Source: RGIG1959 sp045651865 (GTDB taxonomy: Bacteria; Bacillota; Clostridia; Oscillospirales; Acutalibacteraceae). Taken from it: a DNA stretch of 5,692 nt. The notes under the pieces were generated by a model that ran no database searches, was not told the DNA's origin, and saw nothing but the letters and a program-made list of their open reading frames with translations. The translations under genes were made by a program, and so were the position numbers. Of the stretch, positions 1 to 5,312 are shown piece after piece; positions within the stretch are counted from its first letter, which is position 1, and every line of letters starts with the position of its first letter. Location: the NCBI GenBank assembly GCA_045651865.1, contig JAZRTC010000094.1, positions 1-5,692 on the forward strand, written 5' to 3'.

Positions 1-495
1 ATGGATAATGGTATACGATAAATTTTCAGCATTCACAATCGCCTCGACATCCACGCCGGTATGATCGTTGAGCCGTATTTTGACCGTAACCGAATAGGTA
101 TCGTTATCCATCGGTTTTTCTACAATGCTCACGAGATAGCCGTCATCATTTTTGAAGCGATACCAACTGCCGTCGTCATCGTATTCATAAAAGGACAGCG
201 CTTTTATCTCTTCATGAGTGCCATAGTAAAAGTCCATACCCTTTCCCGCCGCAAACACCGACAGGGCATCCGCAAATCCTTGATAATCCGCATCTAAACC
301 ATCCGTTTCAAACACAAGACGGGATTCGGGAACATTCAGCCAAGGGTATCCGATCTCAAACAGTTCCATATAAATATCCGAAAAATCGGGGTGCGGCGGA
401 CTGTCCGCAGATGTTGTATACACCGGCACAAAGCAAGCCGCGATCACCGCCGCCAGCACCATTGCAAGACTAACAAATCGTATAACTTTTTTCAT
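1..495 (-). CDS. Exported protein of unknown function, last gene seen of the ECF operon (C-terminus cut by window edge)
   Basis: Reading leftwards from the ATG at 495, 165 codons are open without a stop, so the gene continues beyond base 1. The first 21 residues form a signal peptide: basic MKK start, hydrophobic core at about 8-20, and IAAC at 18-21, which fits a lipobox (lipidated Cys21). Cleavage after the TTSA at 27-30 by signal peptidase I is the alternative. The mature part is acidic and aromatic, with a DDDGSWYRF stretch near 106-114 and beta-rich sequence after it. I do not recognise the family. The start overlaps the stop of the preceding lipoprotein gene by four bases (ATGA), and the AAGGAG ribosome binding site lies in that gene's last codons. 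Translation is therefore probably coupled and the gene belongs to the ECF operon. The coding call is firm; the function is unknown. Confidence 0.85.
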   Translation of the reverse strand, partial: MKKVIRFVSLAMVLAAVIAACFVPVYTTSADSPPHPDFSDIYMELFEIGYPWLNVPESRLVFETDGLDADYQGFADALSVFAAGKGMDFYYGTHEEIKALSFYEYDDDGSWYRFKNDDGYLVSIVEKPMDNDTYSVTVKIRLNDHTGVDVEAIVNAENLSYTIIH

Positions 496-956
496 AAAAT
501 CTCCTTCTTTACATATGCCGCATACACCGACAGATCCGGTAACGGCGGAACCAGACCTCCGTATTGTTCCATATACTGTTTCATTTGCGGACGCACTTCG
601 GCTTTGCTGACATACCATTTCTGATCGTTCGTTTCCGACACGGTGATGCACAGCAGGTTTTCTTCGTAAAACTCCAACTTGGCATTCGGCAACTTGATAT
701 AGCAATACGGTGTGGCGGTTGACGCAAAAAGCGTTCGTTTCCAACAGGAAGGATTCAGGATGTCGGTCAGTTCTTCCGACATCTCCACTGTGATATAAGC
801 CTTTCCCGAAAACTGAGCATAACACTGCTCGCTGTTTTCAACGGTTTCGCACACCGATGTATACGCCGTCTGAAGCGCGCTTTCACGACACCCGCCGAGC
901 AAACAACACAAACACACAAGCACGCCGATCGCCGTCATTCGTCTTGCCTTTTTCAT
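492..956 (-). CDS. Small cysteine-containing lipoprotein, downstream copy of a tandem pair
   Basis: The protein has 154 residues. The signal peptide is MKKARR followed by a hydrophobic, Cys-rich core and the lipobox LGGC at 20-23, so Cys23 is probably lipidated and the protein anchored outside the membrane. The mature domain of about 130 residues holds an ILNPS/WKRT segment (66-75), LEFYEENLLC (94-103) and a WYV motif (114-116), then a helix-like tail. By hand alignment it is about 61% identical without gaps to the next gene upstream over the first 138 residues, and Cys36, Cys45, Cys85 and Cys103 are shared; Cys71 is unique to this copy. The tails diverge. An AGGAGG site lies seven bases before the ATG. 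A 66-base spacer separates it from its paralogue, and its stop overlaps the next gene. Family and ligand are unknown; a small extracytoplasmic sensor or binding protein is only a guess. Confidence 0.9.
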   Translation of the reverse strand: MKKARRMTAIGVLVCLCCLLGGCRESALQTAYTSVCETVENSEQCYAQFSGKAYITVEMSEELTDILNPSCWKRTLFASTATPYCYIKLPNAKLEFYEENLLCITVSETNDQKWYVSKAEVRPQMKQYMEQYGGLVPPLPDLSVYAAYVKKEIL

Positions 957-1022
957 ACTGTCACCTCCTGCATTATATTTCGGGACGCAAGATCGCCACC
1001 CTGCAACAGATTGATCGGCAGC

Positions 1023-1469
1023 CTATCTGCAAACTGCTACAAAATCTATTACCTCGGGAGCTACATAGATTCCGTGCCGTTGCTTATATTGTTCCAGTTG
1101 TGCGTGCACATCGGTTTTGCCGACATACCATTCCTGCTCATTCGTTTCCGACATGGTGACACACAGCAGATTCCCTTCATAAAATTCCAGTATGGCAATC
1201 GGCAATGTGACAGAGCAATACTGCGTGGCGGTTGCCGCCGCGGTTGTTCGTTTCCAATCGGAAGGATTCAGAATTTCGGTCAGTTCTTTTGAAACCTTCA
1301 CCGCGATATAGCGGGATCCAACAAAAACGGCACTGCATTCTTCACCGTTTTCAAGCATCTCACACGCGGATGTATGCACTGTTTGCAACACACTTTCCCG
1401 ACATCCGCTCAGTAAGCAACACAGGCATAGAAGCACACAGATCATCGCCGTTCGTCTTGCCTTTCCCAT
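1023..1469 (-). CDS. Small cysteine-containing lipoprotein, upstream copy of a tandem pair
   Basis: The protein has 148 residues and is a paralogue of the gene immediately downstream. The signal peptide (MGKARR, hydrophobic core) ends in the lipobox LSGC at 20-23. Mature features match the sister protein: Cys36, Cys45, Cys85 and Cys103, the ILNPSDWKRT segment at 66-75, LEFYEGNLLC at 94-103, and WYV at 114-116. It is a few residues shorter, ending VAVCR and adding a cysteine near the C-terminus that the other copy lacks. The start lies four bases after the stop of the membrane-protein gene. Its ribosome binding site (GGGGAAGGG, seven bases before ATG) is inside that gene's last codons, so the two are probably translationally coupled. 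The protein should be anchored outside the membrane, next to the extracytoplasmic part of the presumed anti-sigma protein. Its function is unknown. Confidence 0.9.
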   Translation of the reverse strand: MGKARRTAMICVLLCLCCLLSGCRESVLQTVHTSACEMLENGEECSAVFVGSRYIAVKVSKELTEILNPSDWKRTTAAATATQYCSVTLPIAILEFYEGNLLCVTMSETNEQEWYVGKTDVHAQLEQYKQRHGIYVAPEVIDFVAVCR

Positions 1470-1473
1470 ACCG

Positions 1474-2679
1474 TCACCCTTCCCCTTTTACACGAAGCTC
1501 CTCATCCATTTTTGAGATCATATCATCACCGCTGTTCCATATATCTCCAAAGCAATATCCGTAGTCTTTATTCAATATATCCTCATTCAGCTTACAGACA
1601 ATGGATGTGCCGAAGCCTTGCTCATCGTTTGCCACAAAATCACACAATTCTTCAAACATAAAAACACCCACGATCTCATGATTGCATTGATATTGTGTGG
1701 ATGGCTTTTCATATATGGCGTATCCCAGCGAAGCCAGACGGACACATTCCTCCATCGTTTTTTCCTGAGAAAGCGGGTTTCCGTGTTGATCATACACATA
1801 AAAACTGATCAGAAATTGATCGTGTTTCGTACGAATCTCATTCAAAAGCCCCTTGAAATAAGGCCGATAAAACACTTCTCCCGCACGGGGCGATCTTGAC
1901 ATTGAGGTAAAAAAAGAGGTTGTTTCATCAATTACAATCGCGTGCGGATCCCGAATCAACTCCCGTATCTCTTTTAAGGATTTCGGTTCGGGATCCCACA
2001 GCATCATCGACGGTTTATAGTCTTTCGGATACTTCTCGTTATACAGCATTGACCAATGATATTTGCCGTCAGCATTGTAAAAGAATTTACCGACTGATCC
2101 AAATAACGCATAGGACACCTGCCCGTTTTCACTCTTATGCGGTTCTTGTGATTTGAGCAAAAACAACAACACGCGGTTACCTTTTTTCAAAAGCGGATCG
2201 CCGTACAATGTCACAATCTGATACTGCCCATGCTCATCTTTACGACCGCCTGCGGTATCCTCCACAAGCAATGTATCGCCCGCCTGTACATCCCCTTTGA
2301 GTGTTTCACGCACCTTGATCTTCGCATATACAAGATATCCTTTATCGGTTTCCTCGCGGTATTCCTGCAACACATCGGCGCAGACGACAACTTGTGACCT
2401 TTTCGCTAAATCAACATAATTGATATAGGATGTTACTGCCATCTGCACACCGACTTGTCCTGCCACAAATTCGGGAAGGGTAATCTCACCGTCATTCGAC
2501 GACGGTCGTGTTTTCAGCACGATCCCCGTAAGCAACACCGCCAGACACGCGGCAACGGCGATCCATCGAAACGCTGTACTGTGACGGTGCACAGTCGTGG
2601 GACAATTGCCCTCGGCAAACGCACCGTGCTGTTCCCCCACTTCACCAATCAGGCGAAGCAGGCGCATCTCCTGTGTCAT
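1474..2679 (-). CDS. Single-pass membrane protein in anti-sigma position, with large extracytoplasmic region
   Basis: The protein has 401 residues. I chose the ATG at 2679 because it overlaps the sigma stop in an ATGA and has AAGGAGGG nine bases upstream; the frame stays open to a GTG at 2826, but that extension lies inside the sigma gene. Residues 1-38 are predicted cytoplasmic (MTQEMRLLRLIGEVGEQ). About 39-55 (WIAVAACLAVLLTGIVL) form one transmembrane helix, and the remaining 345 residues should be outside. Residues 94-200 look like a compact beta domain: SQVVVCADVL, VYAKIKVRETLKGD, PLLKKGNRVLLFLL and YALFGSVGKFF in order. This resembles OB/NTR-like secreted domains, which is inference. Residues 265-365 hold a second region (FYVYDQHGNPL, LASLGYAIYE, FMFEELCDF) that I cannot name. 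No HxxxCxxC zinc anti-sigma motif is present. Position after the sigma gene and topology suggest it is the cognate anti-sigma factor, not proven by homology. Confidence 0.85.
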   Translation of the reverse strand: MTQEMRLLRLIGEVGEQHGAFAEGNCPTTVHRHSTAFRWIAVAACLAVLLTGIVLKTRPSSNDGEITLPEFVAGQVGVQMAVTSYINYVDLAKRSQVVVCADVLQEYREETDKGYLVYAKIKVRETLKGDVQAGDTLLVEDTAGGRKDEHGQYQIVTLYGDPLLKKGNRVLLFLLKSQEPHKSENGQVSYALFGSVGKFFYNADGKYHWSMLYNEKYPKDYKPSMMLWDPEPKSLKEIRELIRDPHAIVIDETTSFFTSMSRSPRAGEVFYRPYFKGLLNEIRTKHDQFLISFYVYDQHGNPLSQEKTMEECVRLASLGYAIYEKPSTQYQCNHEIVGVFMFEELCDFVANDEQGFGTSIVCKLNEDILNKDYGYCFGDIWNSGDDMISKMDEELRVKGEG

Positions 2680-3236
2680 AGCGTGATTCCCTCCTTTTCC
2701 AGTGCAACTTTCAGTTTCTTCCGTGTGCGATGTAGTGTCACGCACACCGCGTTCTCGCGCATCTTCGCCGCGCGCGCCAGCTCCTCCACCGAGTCGGCAT
2801 ACCAATAGCGCCGCAAAAACAACCACCGCTCTCTCGGGGGAAGCTGTGTGAGAAACCGATCGAGCGTGTCGCGTATAACGATGGTATCCGTCTGTGTGTC
2901 GCCGTTTTCCGCCGTCGGCACACAGTCGACCAGCTCATCCAGTAAGAGCGGCACTTCACCCGCTCCGCGTTTTTGCGTCATCCGCTTTTCGTAACGATCC
3001 AGCGACAAGCGGCGCGTGATCGTACCCAGAAAGACACGCAAACAAGAAGGCATCTGCGGCGGTATAACCGACCACGCGTGCCACCAGGTATCGCTGACAC
3101 ATTCCTCAGCGTCGAGCTCATTATGTAAAATGCGCATTGCAATACAACGGCAGTAGTCACCGTATTGCTCGTCCGTTGCGAGAATAGCATCTTCTGAGCG
3201 CGCGGTATACAGCGCAATAATCTCCCGATCCTCCAC
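2676..3236 (-). CDS. ECF-type RNA polymerase sigma factor
   Basis: This 186-residue cytoplasmic protein directs RNA polymerase to a small regulon, almost certainly including its own operon. The sigma-2 region covers about residues 10-88: the core-binding stretch DAEECVSDTWWHAW at 42-55 followed by VIPP, then FLGTITRRLSLDRYEKR at 69-85. A short acidic linker with DTQTD follows. The sigma-4 region covers about 124-180: LPPRERWLFLRRYW, then a helix-turn-helix (SVEELARAAKMRENAVCVTLHRTRKKL, 149-175, given here as key motif in two parts SVEELARAAK and VCVTLHRTRKKL). There is no sigma-3, as expected for group 4 factors. I chose the GTG at 3236, which has AGGAGG seven bases upstream and gives a family-like EDREIIALY start. 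A GTG at 3254 is in frame but coincides with the predicted transcription start. The stop overlaps the next gene by ATGA, coupling sigma to its presumed anti-sigma protein. Confidence 0.93.
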   Translation of the reverse strand: MEDREIIALYTARSEDAILATDEQYGDYCRCIAMRILHNELDAEECVSDTWWHAWSVIPPQMPSCLRVFLGTITRRLSLDRYEKRMTQKRGAGEVPLLLDELVDCVPTAENGDTQTDTIVIRDTLDRFLTQLPPRERWLFLRRYWYADSVEELARAAKMRENAVCVTLHRTRKKLKVALEKEGITL

Positions 3237-3243
3237 AGCATCG

Positions 3244-3249
3244 CCTCCT
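3244..3249 (-). promoter_or_regulatory. Ribosome binding site that decides the sigma factor start
   Basis: AGGAGG on the minus strand, seven bases before the GTG at 3236. The alternative GTG at 3254 lies upstream of this site and has no comparable ribosome binding site of its own, which is why the shorter reading was chosen. Confidence 0.8.
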
Positions 3250-3259
3250 CTCACCTATA

Positions 3260-3287
3260 TAGACGGGAATGATGAAATCCTATTACA
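3260..3287 (-). promoter_or_regulatory. Predicted ECF-sigma promoter of the sigma operon
   Basis: On the minus strand, TGTAAT (3287-3282) is separated by 16 bases from CGTCTA (3265-3260). ECF promoters are known for a -35 with an AAC/AAT-like core and a -10 containing CGTC at this spacing, and ECF operons are often autoregulated. Transcription would begin near 3253, leaving an untranslated leader of about 17 bases that starts just before the AGGAGG. The element is a poor sigma-A match (no TATAAT-like hexamer here). Recognition by this particular sigma is inferred from position. Confidence 0.6.
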
Positions 3288-3295
3288 ACGAAGTG

Positions 3296-3307
3296 TAAAA
3301 TATTTTA
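3296..3307. repeat. AT-rich 12-bp palindrome upstream of the ECF promoter
   Basis: TAAAATATTTTA is a perfect palindrome ending eight bases upstream of the predicted -35 element. It stands in otherwise GC-richer intergenic sequence. It could act as an UP-like element for the RNA polymerase alpha subunit or as a repressor site; the sequence alone does not decide. Confidence 0.35.
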
Positions 3308-3360
3308 TGCGAAGCGTCGGGTCGTCGCCTCCTGCAATGTTACCTCAAGTTTACAATGCA

Positions 3361-3386
3361 ACAGCCCCGACAGGTGTCGGGGCTGT
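3361..3386 (-). terminator. Hairpin behind the AI-2E-type/SecD-like unit, probable terminator
   Basis: ACAGCCCCGACA and TGTCGGGGCTGT form a perfect 12-bp GC-rich inverted repeat with a minimal loop, nine bases after the stop at 3396. Read in the direction of the lipoprotein gene it is followed by only a broken T-run (TTGCATTGT), and it is preceded by AAAAATT. On the plus strand the same hairpin is followed by CAATTTTTATT, which is the better T-tract. It probably ends the upstream unit on the minus strand and may work in both directions, insulating the ECF promoter downstream. Confidence 0.7.
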
Positions 3387-3395
3387 CAATTTTTA

Positions 3396-3878
3396 TTATT
3401 GGATCGTTGATTCCATACGGGCGGCAAGCTCCGCCGCTTTTTCATAGCTGTCAATATTACCGCCGGAAATCATCATCACACCATCCGTGATCGGTTCATT
3501 CACAGTAGAGCGCACCACTTCCTGACCGTCAAGCAAAAACACCAATTCATACCCGCGATATCTCATCGTAGCATCGGCAAATTTCTTGGCACCGCCCGCG
3601 TTGAATGTGACATGCACAGCCGGAATCGGATCCTCGTTGTAATTCATACTATACCACATCGCTTCGGCTTTTTCCAGATCTGCCTGCGTCAGTAAAACGG
3701 TACCGTCCGCGTCAGTGATCTCAAAGCGCTCGGCAGATTGCAGATTTTCCAGAATCTCCTGCTCAAATCTCTCGTTCTCGGCAAGAATCATTTTCTCCTG
3801 CAACCAATCCATTACATGACATCCTGTCATTGTCAGAAGCATGCCTGCTGCCAGAATCAATGCCAATACCCGTTTCAT
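3396..3878 (-). CDS. Lipoprotein with a stand-alone SecD P1-head-like domain
   Basis: The protein has 160 residues. The signal peptide is MKR plus a hydrophobic stretch, ending in MTGC at 17-20; Met at -3 is unusual but Gly and Cys fit a lipobox. Residues 22-50 look helical and charged (LQEKM to LQSAE). Residues 52-75 resemble a small strand region (FEITDADGTVLLTQADLEKA). The C-terminal part matches the SecD periplasmic P1 head from family knowledge: VTFNAGGAKKFADAT (90-104), LVFLLDGQ (112-119), VNEPITDG (126-133), ISGG (137-140), and a closing helix YEKAAELAARM. SecD itself also has P1 base and six transmembrane helices; none are here. I chose the ATG at 3878 because GGAG lies eight bases before it, but only two bases before the ATG at 3884. 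The gene starts two bases after the stop of the transporter-like gene. It probably binds peptide or protein at the outer membrane face; its role is unproven. Confidence 0.9.
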   Translation of the reverse strand: MKRVLALILAAGMLLTMTGCHVMDWLQEKMILAENERFEQEILENLQSAERFEITDADGTVLLTQADLEKAEAMWYSMNYNEDPIPAVHVTFNAGGAKKFADATMRYRGYELVFLLDGQEVVRSTVNEPITDGVMMISGGNIDSYEKAAELAARMESTIQ

Positions 3879-3880
3879 TG

Positions 3881-5176
3881 TCATTTCTCCGTTTCTTTCG
3901 CGACGACCGTCTCAACAACAGGCGGGGCGGGATATTGCGGCTCACCCGTGTTCTCATCGATATCGATCAGTCCGTTGAACGCTTCGGTATCGTCGGGGAT
4001 GCTCTTTTGACGCAAACGGTTTTTCACCGCTTGCGAGATCAACGAATACACAATTGCAAAGGTCGGCACACCGAGGATCATGCCCCACAAGCCGAACAGA
4101 CCGCCGCCGACCACGATCGCAAAGATGACCCAAAAACCCGACAGACCCGTCTGATCACCAAGGATCTTCGGGGCGATGACATTGCCGTCAAGCTGACCGA
4201 GTACCAGAATGAACACCAAAAAGATCAGTGCTTTGACGGGACTTTCCAGCAGTACAAAGAAGGTGCCGACCACGCCCGATACGAGCGGGCCGAAGATCGG
4301 GACAACATTAAACAGGCCGACAATCACCGAAATGAGCAGTGCATAGGGCATGCGCAAAATCGACATACCGATAAAGCACAGCACACCGAGCAACGCCGAG
4401 TCGATCAGAATACCGTTGATGAATTTGCCAAAGGTCTGATCAACATAGCGCGTCATACCGATCATATAATTCGCAGTGGGAACCTTGAACAGCGAATAGG
4501 TCAGCTTTTTTGCCTGTGCGGCAAACAGTTCCTTGCTGTTGAGAGTATACACACAAATGATGACGCCGACAAACATATCGGTCACCGTGCCGACCACGCC
4601 GATCAGCCCCGTCGAAACATTCTTCGCAATGTTGCCGAGATTGGGGAGCAGGTCATTTTGCACCCAACTCATCACCGTGGAGGTCACCCAGGCAATGCCG
4701 TCGGAGAGCCAGCCCGCCAGCGCATCGCCTTTGCCGAGTTTATCGGCAGTTTCATTGACCCAGCTGAGCACCGCATTGCTTTTTTCGGGCAAGGTAATAA
4801 TCAGATTGGAGATGCTCTGATACGCCTGCGGGATCACCATACTCAGCAAACCGCCGACAATCACCAACAGCAACAGCACCGAAGCGACCGTGGCAATCAC
4901 CTTTGCCCCGCTCTTTGCAAAGCGGCGCGGCGTCGCCTTTTTGCCTGCCAGAAGCGGCTCAACGAGTTTGCGGATCCAATCATAAAACGGCGACAGCAGA
5001 TACGCCAGTGCCAGACCGACGATAAACGGCAACAGAATATCCGCAACCGTCGACAGCGCCGCGCCGATGCCCGACAGATTGGAAATCAGGCGATAAAACA
5101 CCATCAGCGCCGCCACCACAAGAAAGGCAGTCAGTCCGATGCCGATATATGGATTTTTCTTCCAGTTTACTTTCAT
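3881..5176 (-). CDS. AI-2E (PerM/TqsA-type) family membrane transporter
   Basis: The protein has 431 residues, slightly long for the family. Hydrophobic segments lie at about 10-30, 46-66, 93-116, 199-213, 254-274, 277-310, 314-328 and 346-382. The family signature is clear in the C-terminal half: LLISVIVGLFNVVPIFGPL (280-298), then QLDGNVIAPKILGDQTGLS (328-346), FWVIFAIVVGGGLFGLWGM (348-366) and LGVPTFAIVY. A soluble loop around 117-198 is usual for this family. The tail after 385 is acidic and proline-containing, probably cytoplasmic and disordered. Family members include the quorum-signal exporter TqsA and Na+/H+ antiporters, so the substrate cannot be assigned. I chose the ATG at 5176 with GAGGTG just upstream; a GTG at 5182 lies inside that ribosome binding site. 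It is first in a two-gene unit with the SecD-like lipoprotein. Confidence 0.95.
   Translation of the reverse strand: MKVNWKKNPYIGIGLTAFLVVAALMVFYRLISNLSGIGAALSTVADILLPFIVGLALAYLLSPFYDWIRKLVEPLLAGKKATPRRFAKSGAKVIATVASVLLLLVIVGGLLSMVIPQAYQSISNLIITLPEKSNAVLSWVNETADKLGKGDALAGWLSDGIAWVTSTVMSWVQNDLLPNLGNIAKNVSTGLIGVVGTVTDMFVGVIICVYTLNSKELFAAQAKKLTYSLFKVPTANYMIGMTRYVDQTFGKFINGILIDSALLGVLCFIGMSILRMPYALLISVIVGLFNVVPIFGPLVSGVVGTFFVLLESPVKALIFLVFILVLGQLDGNVIAPKILGDQTGLSGFWVIFAIVVGGGLFGLWGMILGVPTFAIVYSLISQAVKNRLRQKSIPDDTEAFNGLIDIDENTGEPQYPAPPVVETVVAKETEK
3887..3890 (-). promoter_or_regulatory. Ribosome binding site that decides the start of the SecD-like lipoprotein
   Basis: GGAG on the minus strand stands eight bases before the ATG at 3878 but only two before the ATG at 3884, favouring the inner start. 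It lies within the last codons of the upstream gene, so the two are probably translated in a coupled way. Confidence 0.6.
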
Positions 5177-5196
5177 AGCCACACCTCAGAACCATA

Positions 5197-5294
5197 GTAT
5201 ACTCAGTATAGCAATAACCTACCGAAAAATCAACCTTTCGCAAAAAACGCCGCATAAATCCGCACGGCAGATGGCACGCTATACACAAGTATAC
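5197..5294. repeat. Inverted pair of GTATACT-GTATAGC motifs in the divergent region
   Basis: On the plus strand at 5197-5212, GTATACT, two bases, GTATAGC. On the minus strand at 5294-5278, GTATACT, three bases, GTATAGC. Each copy is itself partly palindromic, and the two face each other across about 65 bases between the divergent genes. The left copy overlaps the -10 and predicted start of the AI-2E-type promoter. The right copy ends just before the adhE ribosome binding site and contains TATACA (5280-5285), a possible adhE -10, for which I found no convincing -35. They may be operator sites, or simply similar -10 sequences. Confidence 0.45.
5205..5233 (-). promoter_or_regulatory. Sigma-A promoter of the AI-2E-type/SecD-like unit
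   Basis: On the minus strand, TTGATT (5233-5228), a 17-base spacer and TATACT (5210-5205), with TGC directly before the -10 giving an extended -10. Transcription would start near 5198, about 22 bases before the ATG at 5176. Spacing and both hexamers fit housekeeping sigma well. Confidence 0.75.
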
Positions 5295-5312
5295 CAAAGG
5301 AGAGATCGGACT

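Noticed and set aside
957..1022. 66-base spacer between the lipoprotein genes as a site for a promoter or hairpin
   Set aside because: Apart from the AGGAGGTGA ribosome binding site I saw no stem-loop or paired promoter hexamers.
1011..2156. Several plus-strand frames of 70-110 codons opposite the lipoprotein and membrane-protein genes
   Set aside because: They overlap convincing minus-strand genes with signal peptides and ribosome binding sites, and show no protein features of their own.
2680..2826. N-terminal extension of the membrane protein to a GTG at 2826
   Set aside because: It lies wholly inside the sigma gene; the ATG at 2679 has a strong ribosome binding site and an ATGA overlap, and the extension is low-complexity in character.
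2738..3241. Two minus-strand frames inside the sigma gene (2738-2959 and 2978-3241)
   Set aside because: They are out-of-frame shadows of the sigma factor, whose two conserved regions occupy the same bases.
3305..3346. Possible ten-residue leader peptide from a TTG at 3337 with GAGGT upstream
   Set aside because: A weak start, a very short frame, and a location upstream of the predicted ECF transcription start make it likely chance.
3830..5197. Long plus-strand open frame of 455 codons opposite the AI-2E-type gene
   Set aside because: It mirrors a gene with clear family motifs, has a composition rich in His, Gln, Arg and Asp typical of antisense frames, and shows no domain or fitting ribosome binding site.
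5234..5312. Rex-type redox operator or full sigma-A promoter for adhE
   Set aside because: No TTGTTAA/TTAACAA-like palindrome was found. TATACA at 5280 could be a -10, but bases about 17 upstream do not resemble TTGACA.
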